This document shows, piece after piece, positions 13,583 through 24,897 of a DNA stretch of 64,000 nt (positions are counted from its first letter, which is position 1; the number at the start of each line of letters is the position of its first letter). Source of the stretch: Ampelomyces quisqualis (Eukaryota > Ascomycota > Dothideomycetes > Pleosporales > Phaeosphaeriaceae); assembly GCA_018398575.1 (NCBI GenBank), contig JAGTXZ010000006.1, positions 372,001 through 436,000 on the forward strand. The letters are read 5' to 3'. The translations under genes were made by a program, and so were the position numbers. The notes beneath the pieces were generated by a model. The model was not told the DNA's origin, did no database searches, and saw only the letters and a list, made by a program, of their open reading frames with translations.

Positions 13583-14427
13583 CGTTAGGAAAATTTAAGA
13601 TTAATCTAATTAGCCTAATTGTTGCGACTTGCGGCAGCCTAACAGTAATACTGTCTACTAGACAATTTGCCAAAGTTGCTCTACTTACTTCTAGTCGCTA
13701 GTAACCTAACAGCAACCTAACAGCAAGTTAGCTGTGTTGCTTGTGTCGCTAGTGTTGCTAGTGTTGCTAATGTTGCCAATTTTACTTACGTTACTGTATT
13801 ACTGTATATTTCAGATTACGTAATTGTTTAAAAAACTTAAAATATAGAGCGGAATCTCCTATTTAAAATGCACTATTTCAAATTTTGATAGCTAGTCTAG
13901 TTATTGGGATATAGCGCGTTAAAGTTATAAACTTTTTTAAAAAATCTTTAAAGTACGTTTAAGACAATAGATCTACGCGCCCACATATACAACATAATAA
14001 TAAAATTGTTCTAGAGTAAAATCTGCAATTTAGTTACTATTTCTTTAATAAAAAATATAATATATTATCTAGTTAAAGTGCTAGAGCTTTAGCGAAAACA
14101 AGCCTTAGCTAAGAACTTTAAAACTCTACAAACTTTACTGCCTTGCATCTTAACAACAAGAGCAGCTATAAGAAATCTGAAAAGTACGTTTTAAAGATAA
14201 AATCAAGCTCTATATTTTTGTTTTTTAGGATAATAACGTAATAGCGCGGGTGGGGCAGGTGGGTCTAGTAGATCAGACAGATTAATTTGAGCGTTTTAGT
14301 CTAATTAGGCAGCTAGAACAAATAGGGGACCCTAGGGACAGTTGAGTACAGTCGAGAACTGTCTGGTTAACTATTCTAACAGTGTCGCCAATGTTGCAGA
14401 AGTTACTAACGTTGTATTTTCCTAACA
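13583..14427. mobile_element. Non-autonomous 845-bp element 1
   Basis: It starts CGTTAGGAAAATTTAAG and ends TTTTCCTAACA (the last base mutated from G). Its termini and subterminal repeats match those of the giant transposon. It is flanked by AA at 13581-13582 and 14428-14429. The equivalent position in copy 2 (44101-44110, CTACTTGTAG) lacks the element and shows a single TT, the complement of AA, so the 2-bp duplication is confirmed by an empty site. The interior resembles the other two 840-bp elements (AATATAGAGCGGAAT, TTAAAGTACGTTTAA) and has no coding frame. It is probably mobilised in trans by the Plavaka-type transposase. Confidence 0.9.
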
Positions 14428-14937
14428 AAGTAGACACGTACAAGGTTTAAAAGTATAAAAAAAATAGACTAGTAGCTCTAGTAGCCTAGTATACAACCTG
14501 TACTAAGGTAGCTAGCCTTAGTATAGATAGAAGCAGGTAGAATAGTGTACTATATATACTATAGGTAAGACTAGTAACAGGCGTAGACAATTACTTAATA
14601 GTAGGAAATAATAAGTATAATTAACATACAGTGTTAACTAATATTCTAAGCAGCTAGTATATTTAATCTTATCTAGTTTTAAAATACTTATAGGTCTAAT
14701 TTCTATTCTTTCTCTAGTATAGTATAAGACAGTTATCTACTAGAAACTACTATTCTAACTTACTATAATGTGCAAATACAACAAGAGCTAAATAGTAACA
14801 AATACTATTAATAAACTACTATATATTAAATGTATCTATATGCTGCTTACTCTTAAACTATTAGCGCTAATAGAGTATATAATAGCCTTACTAGCTAGCT
14901 ACTCTCTACCTTTTACTATATATACGTTTTCCTAATA

Positions 14938-15180
14938 TTAAAACTAGAGATAAATTTACTTATATGTCTCTAGTCTTAGAGTTAAGGTAATAGTCTTTTG
15001 TTAAAATATATACAGAACCTTATATTATTTTTATCTATTATACACTTACGCCTTCTTATATTTTTCTAACCTTAAAACTAGAGATAAATCTACTTATATG
15101 TCTCTAGTCTTAGAGTTAAGGTAATAGTCTTTTATTAAAATATATATAGAATATTATGTTATTTTTATCTATTATAAGAC
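14938..15180. repeat. Minisatellite, about 134 bp x 2 (copy 1)
   Basis: Two units begin near 14940 and 15075 with AAAACTAGAGATAAAT, then TATGTCTCTAGTCTTAGAG. The latter contains the inverted pair CTAGAGA/TCTCTAG, giving a small hairpin within each unit. Copy 2 has three units at 43215-43612. Confidence 0.85.
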
Positions 15181-15510
15181 TAAGAGCTATATTTGTAATA
15201 TATAAAACAAACTATGTATAGGTTATATATATAGCTACTTCTTAACACGTAACTTATACTTCTAATTTAATATTACTATCTTTGTATATATATTTCTTTT
15301 AAGTCTAAGAAACTTAATTCTTTATTATATTTTTATTCTTACAAAACTAAAACTATATCTATTGCGTCTATATGTTTGTATAGTTTAAAAATCTAGAACT
15401 AAGCTTTACTATATTGTTAGCACTATACCTATACTACTTCTTAGCCTACTAGTATAAAAGTAAATTTATGTTCTAAATAGACTCTTTGGCAGCTGTTTAG
15501 ATATTATAGC

Positions 15511-15800
15511 TTAACTAAGATACCTTATAACATGTTTAACAACAAAGATCTCTACAACAATAGCTATAGTAGCATTCTAGTGCGTATATTAACAACTTAG
15601 CCTAATATAAGAGCACTATTATTGCAATAACTTTGTTATATTCTGCAATACTATTACTTAACTAAGATACCTTATAACGTGTTGAATAACAAGAATCTCT
15701 ATAATAACAGCTATAATAGCATTCTAGTGCGCACATTAATAACTTAGCCTAACTTAAGAACGCAATTCTTATACTATTAGGTAACTAGAAGATATTAGAG
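15511..15800. repeat. Minisatellite, about 147 bp x 2 (copy 1)
   Basis: Two units begin at TTAACTAAGATACCTTATAA (15511 and about 15657) and include AGCATTCTAGTGCGYA and AACTTAGCCTAA. Copy 2 carries three units at 42460-42895 in reverse complement. Confidence 0.85.
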
Positions 15801-16359
15801 ATATAGCTACAATTTACATGCTTTTGTCTTTATATTGTTACAAGTAAAAATTAAGAATAATATTAAGTTGCAGTTACTTGTTAGGACTTCTCTATCCCAG
15901 CACTCTTATTAAGCTATTTTATAGTAAAGCCTACTTAAGTATCTATAACCTTTCTTATACTATATATAATACATTTCTGTTAGACTCTACAAGTAGTAAT
16001 CTAACGTCTAGATATTAAGATATTCTAACTATAACTTACACAACATTAAGTCTTCTATTATTACTAAGCTTTATTATAGCTTTAAGAACTTCTACTAACA
16101 TAAAGAAGTTACGCGCATTAAACTTATCTATACTAAGATGCTACTAGCTATTAATAAAAAGAATACCTACTACGCTAGTAGGCATAGCTAAGACCTTAAA
16201 GAACACCTATATAAATTAAAACAATAGGCCTGTATTTGTTTGTCTTAGAGACGCTTACTAGAGAAGAATATATATAAGAAGTAACGCGTAATACTTTACA
16301 AATCTTATATATAGTATATAAGGCAGTAAACACCTTAGATATATTAATCTCTATAATTA

Positions 16360-16645
16360 GGCTCTTCTAATAACTAGCAGCTATAGTTATGTTACACTAT
16401 TAGCAACTGTTATTTACTAGAGAATACTACTAGTACTATACGCAACCTACTACTATAGTAGGCTCTTTTAATAACTAGTAGCTACAGTTGCGTTGCACTA
16501 TTAGTAACTATTATCTACTAGAGAATACTGCTAGTGCTGCACGTAACCTACTACTATAGTAGGCTTCTTAAATAGCTAGAAGCTATAGTTACGTTGCACT
16601 GTTTATAACTGTTATTTACTAGAAGGTACTATTAGCTTTAATTGC
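16360..16645. repeat. Minisatellite, about 101 bp x 3 (copy 1)
   Basis: Units start with GGCTCTTCTAATAACTAG-like sequence at 16360, 16461 and about 16562. They contain AGCTATAGTTRYRTTRCAC and ACCTACTACTATAGTAGG; the latter includes the inverted pair CCTACTA/TAGTAGG. Copy 2 has four units at 41510-41895. The array lies just upstream of the pogo-type transposase. Confidence 0.85.
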
Positions 16646-17029
16646 GAGCTATCTATTGCAATAGGCACCTAGAGTAACTAATTGGTACTATAATTATACT
16701 AGTATAGGTTTAAGGCTAAGCTTAGATTTTGTTTTATATTAAATGCTATAAGTAGCTACTAGAGTATTAGTATGCGTAAGTGTATTATCTTTACTATATT
16801 AGATAGTAGAACGCTCCTTGTAAATGTATCTAGTTTCTACTATTATTCTACTACTATAACTTTAAGCCTATATTATCTAGTTTATAGATAGCTTAAGGTC
16901 TAATGCCTAACTAGTAATATAATTGTGCCTGGATTATTACAGAACGTGTTAAGGTTTGCAAATATAAGGTATTGTTTCTATATTTAATACTATAATAACT
17001 TACTATATAGGCTACTAGAGCCTTTTGCT

Positions 17030-18440
17030 GCAAGGTATAACTAAATAATATAACTAATATTCTTCTAATAACGCAAGAACACCTAGACAGTAATAAAACT
17101 AAATATACTAGCTAAAATTACGCGCACAATAGGCGTTTGTGATAGAAAACTCTTAAGGCAGCTTTAAATAACTAGTATATAGAGTTGCAAGTAGCTTGCG
17201 TTAATGTTACTAATAATATAATTTACAAAACTATACGTTAACTTTAGTAATAGCTACCTGAAAATAATAGCTGCAAAATACTAGAGTTTAATAACAGATA
17301 GCTTACTATATATAAACAACAATACAGCGTAAAGTTATATAAATAGTTTGCAAAAATAGTAGGTAACTACAGTAGTATAATAGTTAAGAACACTAAGCTT
17401 ATAATAGAAGAGATTCGCAACATAGTAAGTAGATACGCGCCTAAGAATTTATACAACATAGACAAGGCTAGTATATACTAGAAATACTTGCCCTAATACA
17501 CGTTAGCAGATAATTTAGAAGCTAGACTTAGACTAGATAAAGAGTATATAACTAGTATACTATATATAAACGTAGATAGCTTAGACTAAGTACTTCTATA
17601 GTTTATAGAATTCTTAAACTATATAACTTGTATAGATAGTAAGAAGAACCTAAATATCTATAGTCTTAGTTATGTCTATTAGAATAATAATTCTACCTAG
17701 ATAGATACTAATATTATGCTAGAATAGCTAAAGTAGTTTAATAACTATATAAACAGACAAGTATTATTACTAATTAATAGGTTCCTACCTTATAAACACG
17801 CAGTAGTAGAGCTTTAGATAAGCTACTAATTACTGCAGAACGTTTAGTATATATAGTATTAATATACTGCAGGCTTATTATAGCAATAGAGGTTATAATA
17901 CTTACTAATATAATAGAGTTATATTTTTGCCTGCAGGTAGCACAACACTATACTAACTAATAGACTAAGGCATTACCTGCGTATAGAAGGCTAAAGTCTA
18001 CGCCTATTTTCTATACTTTATAATAGAGAAAAGTATAATAAGTAATATCTTACTAAGACAATAGATATTATTTACGCTATTTGCTAGAGATATTACGCGT
18101 AGTATAACAAGATAAGAGCTAAGACTATACGTAGTAGCTAGTAGATCTTAACATATCTAAACATGTACTACAGCCTATAGCTATATATAGATAACTTCTA
18201 AAAGACCTACTATAAGCTTAACAATTTAGTTAACTAGCTTAAAGATATACGCATTATTAATAGTATAGACATTAAGAGCTTTATTAAGTTACCTAAAGAG
18301 CGCAATCCTAACTATAAAGATCTAGCCTACCTCTTAGACTATATTATTATAATATACAGCCTAAATAAGATAGAGAAGAACTATAAGGTACTGTTACTCT
18401 CTAGACTATTACACTACAAAGCAATAGACATAATAGATTA
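17030..18440 (+). pseudogene. Pogo/Fot-type DDE transposase, copy 1, RIP-broken
   Basis: The decoded frame follows the pogo/Fot layout of the Tc1-mariner superfamily. SRYAPKNLYNIDKASIYWKYLP carries the first catalytic Asp at 17461-17463, although the usual following Glu is Lys. LLLINRFLPYKHAVVEL holds the second, now Asn at 17776-17778, a change RIP would make from GAT. IFLPAGSTTLYQ with LIDQGIT carries the third Asp at 17963-17965. A probable 70-nt intron (17847-17916: GTATAT donor, TTACTAAT branch site, TAG acceptor) lies between the second and third residues. Removing it restores frame and leaves about 38 residues between them. A one-base deletion near 18045 is absent from copy 2. The C-terminal block (KSFIKLPKERNPNYKDLAY) resembles the tail of Fot-type transposases. 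It is present in both giant copies at the same place. Confidence 0.75.
17847..17916 (+). other. Predicted intron in pogo-type transposase
   Basis: GTATAT at the 5' side, TTACTAAT about ten bases before the end and TAG at the 3' side fit a short fungal spliceosomal intron. Its length (70 nt) is exactly what is needed to bring the third catalytic Asp block into frame with the first two. No transcript evidence is available. Confidence 0.55.
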
Positions 18441-19640
18441 ATTATAGGTATACGTAGGTTAGTAAGAGTTTACTACAAATAATAGGCAATATATTAATAA
18501 GCTAGAAGTACTGCAACAGATAACTATAAAATAGATAGCTATAGAGCTGTAAGACAGACGCCAAAAAGATATACGCAACTAGGTAGTAAGACTACGCTAA
18601 TACAAATATAAGAATACTATATACCTAAAATAAGATAACACTAGGCTGTATATAAGTATAAAAACTATAAGTAATATTATAGTATAGTTATAGTTAGAAA
18701 AGTGTAATAATACTATACTTAACTAGAACAAGAATAGCTTTTACACAAATTATCTTATAGGGCCTATAATCTCTAGTATTTTAGCTAGCGCATTAACTAA
18801 AATAACTAGATAATATTAGCCTAGCAAACACTAAAATTAAAGAATAATTACTTAGCACTAACTATGTTAAGCTAAAGACTAGATTAATAATCTAAAGCAG
18901 TAGTAGACAATCTATGCAACTAAAAGAGCAGAGTTGTTAAAAAATTATATATACATAGTAATATCTAGGCAGAATAGTAGCGTAGAAAGTTAAGCACTCT
19001 AGTATACTAGCACTAAGTAGAAATACTACACTATAAGATATGTTAATAAGAGACAAGGCTATTATACAAGAACATAAGATAACAAATTATAATAGTATTC
19101 TTTATAAAATACTACGTACTGCACACTTTGTAATATTAGTTGCTAATACTAAGAAAGAATACCTAAACAAGAGAATACTACTATACTAACAGCAAACTTA
19201 GCGTTAAAAAGAAGAAACTAATCTCCTTATAAACAAATCTATAGAACGTAGAGCAGAATTATTTAGTTAAAAATACAAATATCTTAAACTAATATTAAAA
19301 TATATAATAGAAGCAGGCTACTATACACTTCTTTGCTAGCTGCAAGCTACGTACACTATAGAGATCTGTTAACTACTATCTACGCTAATAGTACACAGTC
19401 TAAAGTATTAGATGCACTAACAGATAATATAGAATTATAATAGAACAACATAATACAAAAAAAAAGAAGGTAATAGACAGTTTCTCTTGCTAACAAAACT
19501 ATAGACGTATAAAAAACTTCTCTATAATTCTATATAAACTGCTAGACGCTAGCATACAACTTAAACCTTCTAATATAGCCTTATTATGTGTTTTTACTAA
19601 GGCTAGAGTCCTACAGTTATACCTACTACACTAAAGAAAT
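18441..19640 (+). pseudogene. Coding-like tail after pogo transposase, copy 1
   Basis: The transposase frame continues past 18440 with only RIP-type stops for several hundred codons. It gives a Gln/Lys/Arg-rich, Tyr-rich polypeptide without recognised motifs. It may be a C-terminal extension of the transposase or a separate gene. Near 18536-18537 lies the TA that is the unoccupied equivalent of the element-3 insertion in copy 2. Confidence 0.3.
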
Positions 19641-20500
19641 AGATATAAACTATTAAACGTAATACTATAAACCTAAAATTATAAGAGGTATATATATATT
19701 ACTAGCTACTTAGAATAAACTAATAACTATTTAACAAATATTATTACACTATATAGAGCTATAGATATTAGAATAAGGTAGTGCACTAGACAGTAGAGTA
19801 TAGTGCTACTGTAAGAGAACTAAGGTTTTAGTATAACTTATTTACTATAATAGCACTAGTAGGTTTAGCTAAGTTTGCTTACTAGACTAAAGAGAGTGCT
19901 ACTACTATAATATATAAGAGGTAAGTTGCTTATACTATAATATAAAAACCTAAAAAGTAAGAATTTTACTTAGTGCTATATAGTCCTATATAGTACTGTA
20001 TAGTGCTATACTAAGAATAACACATAGTAAGAGGTACTCTTCTAGAATATACTTTTATTTACTTTAAAGATATAATATAATATATTAGCGCTAGGTAAGA
20101 GGCTATATAATACTAGGACAAAACTCTACTTACTTTTACTTGCACCTATAATTTAACTTACTACTATAACTATATAATGCTACGTTACTATAACAAACGC
20201 ACTATAACTATATAATAATAATAATAGTACTACAACGCAAATACATATAATTTTCTACATTATATTTACTATACTATACTGTATATTATAACACTATTAC
20301 AAGTAAGTATATAACACAAGCACACCTATAAACGCTAACTAAGCTATAGCTATTCTACTATCCTTATACCTACCTATACTATTCTTAACTATTACGCGTA
20401 ACATATTGTATAATACGCGCGTTATAGGAACGCAATAGTAAGAATAAGTAGCAGCTACTTTAATTAAATAAATAGTATATAAGTAATGCGAAGATAATAA
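19641..20500. other. AT-rich non-coding spacer with simple repeats, copy 1
   Basis: No supported frame. Around 19970-20040 the sequence is a chain of TATAGTGCTATATAGTCC-like short palindromic repeats, and around 20160-20290 of AT-rich simple sequence. It separates the pogo-type gene from gene C. Confidence 0.5.
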
Positions 20501-23500
20501 CTACTAATAATAAATAACAGGTAATTATAAGAATAGGCTATAATATTAACGTAGCAGAGTAGCGCATATAGGTTAAAGAGATAATAGATTTTATCTGATA
20601 AGAGAATATATATAACAAGATTAAATAGGCATACTTATAGGCTAACTACCTAAAGATAATATATAGCCTAACACTAGATAAATAGCTTAAGTATACTATA
20701 TGCTCTAGACTAACTTATAGTAGTATACTAAAGAAATTCTATAAGACAACAGCTAGCGCTGTATAGAAGAAGATAATCTTAGAAATTTAAGACTATAGTA
20801 ACAAAGTTAAAGCTAAATACACAGAAAGATTACTAACGCCTGCTAACTTAGAACTAGAACGTACGCAATTAGTATTAGTAGTCTTAATCTCTTCTACTAC
20901 TTTATTAACCTAGCTAATAGGCCTTACCATAATAATAACTAAACTGTTACTTAACAACGTTAATATCTATATTATAGACAGCGTACATTATTAAACTGCC
21001 TAGACCTTTCTACTTTTAAGGCTAATAACAGCTATACGTTAACAGCAGCTTAAAGACAGTAACTTTAAGATAAAGCTATAATATCCTAAATATAGTGCAC
21101 TTATTAAACACCTATTTTAACTAGAATTTATAGACTAGTATATAGTTAGAACTTTAAAGATATTTAACGCGTTAGCGCTGCGCCTAATTACTAATAATAA
21201 TAATCTTACTATAACTATTAACTTATATATTAAGATAAGAAGCCTTAAGAGCGTTATAATTAAATGCTAGACTTTAGTACAAGATAAAGTTAAGCCTAGT
21301 AGTAATACAACCTAGAATAGTATATAAATAACAATAGCTAACTACATAATATAGTGCACTTTACTTTAGGTAGTAATAGTAACATTATAAACTTAGTAAG
21401 TACTACTAGAGACAAGAGGTAAATGCACCTTTACTTAGAGCTTAATAATAACACTAAAGACAATAACTATAAATAACAAAAGATAACAAGAGCGCTAGTA
21501 GACCTAGCCTACAAATTATTAACAAAACCTAAAGTAAATAGTAGCAAACGCTTTAATAGATAGAGTAGAGGTAAGAAGAAGAAGGATAACAGCCTAGACA
21601 TATGCATTAAGACTCTAACTACTGAAATTAAGCGCCTAAAAAGACAGAATAATAGCACTATAAAGAAAGTAAAGAGAAGTAGAGATAAAGATACTACGTA
21701 AACATAAAACAACGCAATATCTACGCTAATTACTACACTTAGTTAGAAACGTAAAGGTAATATAGACAAATAATAGAAGTTACTAGAGAAAGATACTTAC
21801 TCTAGTAGTAAAGAAGAATAAGAACTATATAGTAAAGGTAACAAGAATAAGAATAAAGAGCTCTAGTTAGCAAAACAACTTACGTTAGAAGAAAGGCTAT
21901 AGCTCTAAGCTCTACTAAACGCAAGGTAAGTATACTATAGAAAGCTTATAACTATAATTTACGCAACTAATACGTAAGATAGAACAGCAGATAAACTGCA
22001 AGCTTAAATTAGAGTAGTAATAAAACACTACTAAGAGAACAAATAGTAGAAAGTAGCTAACTTCTTTAGATTTCTACTAAAAGACTTTAAGAATAACGCG
22101 CTTATAATACTACATTTATTATAGAAACTAATAGTTCTATTTACAGTATACTAACTAACAGAGGCCTATATACTTTATAAAAAAGAGCTATCTTTAGATA
22201 ATAGTAGTATATTTAGAAATATAATAGGTATAAAAAAAATAAGATTAGCTATACTTATAATAATAATAGGGCATGCGTACTTTAAGAACTAGACTAAAGT
22301 ATAAGAGAACTAATTAAAGAATAAAACTAGTTAATATAGAGCTAAAGACAACAGTTAAGAATAGTGCTCTATAACTAACTAATAGATATTTCTATATATA
22401 TACATAGAAAACCCTTTAATACTAGAAGAGCTATAGTTAATAGTATCTATAGTAAGCAGATAGAGCTACGCACTAGCTGTATAGAAGGCTAAAATTATTA
22501 CTATAGGCCTCTGCAAATCTAAATAGTACAACCTAAAAGACTCTCTTGCGCTCTATATCTACTTTATAGACAATACCTCCCTATAGAGTATAGGCGCACT
22601 AACAGCAGATAAAGAAATAGAAATAAAGATTAATCTGTAAGTTAAACAGCACCTTATAGCGTTTAACTAAAACGTTCTACTATATAAATTTATAAAGGAC
22701 AGTAAGAAGTATATAGAGACAGTTCTATAGTATATCTAAGAACGCTATATGCTAAAAGTCTACTCAAATGCAACTACGCACTATCTAGTACTATCTACTA
22801 GCTAATTTATAATTGTATACAGCTACACAACATTAGTAAAACCTGTACTTAATAAATACTAAACTATAAGACTTATAACTATACACAAAATATTATTAAG
22901 AGGTAGTAAAGTAAGCGCAAAAGATACCTTTAATATTTCTAGCTACGTAGTAATACAAAGACGTATTATCTTTAATAAGTTTTATAACTATAAATCTAAG
23001 AATACTATTATAGGTAACTTATACAAGACTATTTAAATTAAGAACTATAATTATTAGTAGAAGGCCTAGGCCCTCTTAAGTATACTAATAGAGAAGAGTT
23101 TCTATAAAATACTTATTTTTATCTTCCTAGCGCTTAGCAGACTATAAGATAATAAGAACTTCTTAAACTAACACTATCTTACAGGCAAGAAGAATAACAT
23201 AGATAGTTCTAAACTATTTACTACTACTAACCTTGTGTACGCAAGCATTAAGAAAGTTATAGATATAAAAGAGATAAGAAAAATAGTAAGCCTAGTTATA
23301 GTAAAGGGCTAGGACACCTACTTATGTAAAGTATAAGAAGAAGTTAAAAACGTGCTTAATTCTCTAGAGTACATAGCGCTTATAGCGTTAGAAAAGAAGA
23401 TTATAGCAAGGTTTATACTGCGTTAAACTCTAGTTACGCAAGACCTATAGAGCTAGAAGATTTTAGGCATTAAAGGCAACTTCTTAACATTCTACTAGCT

Positions 23501-24480
23501 ATGCTAAATAAATAACTTCTAATTAACTTTAGCTAACACAATAATAAGATGCAAGAGAGTTCTACTATAAAAAGAGCTAAGTAGCGTAGAAGCTAAAAGT
23601 ATATGTATATTTAACTGCGCTAAGTTACAAAGTATTGCAATATTTCTAATACTAGCCTAGCTTAAGGCTGCGCTGTTTAAAAGTAAAAAAAGTAAGAAAA
23701 CTAAGTAGTTTATATTAACGCATATCTAACAGCACTTCTAGCAGCTAGATAAAGAAATATTTACTAATAACCTTAACTTACTACTTATGTATAGTGCAAA
23801 GTACAAGGTAATTAAGCTAGAGGTCAAGAAGACCTATATTAAAACTAGACCTAATTCTAATTAGAAGAGCCTAGTAGGTAACTAAACAGTACTACGTAAC
23901 GTTTAGGCTAAAATTCTTATTAGCTTATACAAACTATATGTGCAACTAGTACTCTAGATAGAGCTTTAAAAAAAAATTAGCAAAGATATAGTTCTTCTAC
24001 TAAAAGAAAGAATACTAAAGTCTAAAATAGACGCTGTGTTAGCAAAATAAAAGGACTTAGACTTAACATTTATTTTAGTAGCGTTAATAGCGTTTACAAA
24101 AGCTATTACGCTAATTAAGGTAAATAAAGTTATAATTACAAAGCCTTAAGACAAATAGAGCACTTAAGATTAATTTATGTTTAGAGTATGTTAACTAGGC
24201 TAGCTAGCAGACATATATAAGGGTATTATTTTGTATAACTTAAAAAGTAATCTAAAAACAAAATTTCTAAAGAAGCAAAACGTAAAGATATTATTACGCA
24301 GTAGTCTATAAAGTATAACAACAGAAGAAGAAGAGATTAAGTAGGATTGTAATAAAGAAATCTCTATAAAGCTTAAGAGGCTAGTATAAATTAGGTAAAT
24401 TAAGTAATAGAACTGCAGAGTATAGTACACTACTATGCAAAGCTATAGAATAAAAAACGCTTAAGTAGATATGTAGCCTA
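20500..24480 (+). pseudogene. Long unidentified gene C of giant transposon, copy 1
   Basis: Plus-strand frames are interrupted almost only by TAA/TAG over nearly 4 kb, with one or more frame changes (around 21350-21450) that could be introns or indels. The predicted protein would exceed 1000 residues. The N-terminal part (KEIIDFI, then NKVKAKYTERLLTPANLELE) is followed by a strongly basic, probably coiled segment (KTLTTEIKRLKRQNNSTIKK, about 21605-21680). A long mixed region to about 24200 contains KQHLIAFNQNVLLYKFIKDS and KPVLNKYQTIRLITIHKIL. No catalytic motif of a transposase, helicase, polymerase or 2-oxoglutarate dioxygenase was recognised. It is present in both copies and reads towards the right terminus. 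It is a candidate novel accessory protein of the element. Confidence 0.5.
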
Positions 24481-24779
24481 GTTCTAAAAGTATAAGAATA
24501 TAAAAAGTATTATAAAAGAAGTATATATATAGACGTAACGCAAAATTAATTTAAAGTGCAAAGGTAGTATAGATTGGTAGTAAAACCTAAACTTAGTAAT
24601 AGCGCTATTAAAGAAATTACCTTAGACTTAAACTATAGTTAGGTATAGTAAAAGACAGGCTACTAACTAGCAATATAGCTGTGCAGATAGTGCAAAGCTA
24701 TATTAAATACAAGAACTATAAACTATTTTATAAAAGAGTTCTATAAACTAGGCTGCTAATAATAGTATACTAGGTATTA

Positions 24780-24895
24780 CTATTATTACTTAGTACAGTA
24801 AAGCATAGTTAAAAACTATCTAGTAGCTATTAGTACAGTTGTGTTAACAGTGTCGCTAATATTGCAGATATTACTAACGTTATGTTTTCCTAACG
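24780..24895. repeat. Right terminal and subterminal repeats, copy 1
   Basis: The last 60 bp (GTGTCGCTAATATTGCAGAT, then TTACTAACGTTATGTTTTCC before TAACG) match the right ends of all three 840-bp elements. They contain the same TCGCTAATR motif found subterminally on the left. This marks the boundary with TT at 24896-24897. Confidence 0.8.
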
Positions 24896-24897
24896 TT

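Larger units (their letters stand above)
14430..16359. other. Non-coding middle of giant transposon, copy 1
   Basis: Apart from two minisatellite arrays (separate entries), this AT-rich segment shows no frame worth calling on either strand. It separates the two oppositely transcribed transposase genes and so may have been a shared promoter region, which is inference from layout only. Confidence 0.4.
5610..24895. mobile_element. Giant Plavaka-type DNA transposon, copy 1
   Basis: The element starts TGTTAGGAAAA (RIP-altered from CGTTAGGAAAA) and ends TTTTCCTAACG. These are imperfect terminal inverted repeats of about 11 bp, flanked by TT at 5608-5609 and 24896-24897. Its 19,286 bp include an 845-bp insertion at 13583. 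The whole sequence reappears in reverse complement at 32435-52163, which fixes both ends independently. Contents from left to right are: unknown gene A (minus), an 89-bp minisatellite, a small coding-like block, a Plavaka-type transposase (minus), three further minisatellites, a pogo-type transposase (plus) and long unknown gene C (plus). All frames are RIP-broken. The Plavaka-like transposase and the 2-bp target duplication suggest the CACTA/Plavaka group, although the termini do not begin with CACTA. Which transposase moves the element is inferred, not shown. Confidence 0.85.

Noticed and set aside
21509..21712. Leu/Phe-rich 67-codon frame on the minus strand (also its mirror at 35617-35820)
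   Set aside because: It is the antisense shadow of the basic coiled segment of gene C; the hydrophobic look comes from reading Lys/Arg codons backwards.
24200..24430. 76-codon hydrophobic frame on the minus strand
   Set aside because: Antisense of gene C, with no counterpart kept open in copy 2.
20500..24480. Gene C as a TET/JBP dioxygenase of the kind linked to KDZ transposons
   Set aside because: No HxD...H iron-binding pattern could be found in the decoded frame, even allowing His-to-Tyr changes.
5610..24895. Starship (tyrosine-recombinase giant element)
   Set aside because: No DUF3435-type recombinase block was recognised; the element has short inverted termini, 2-bp duplications and DDE-type transposases.
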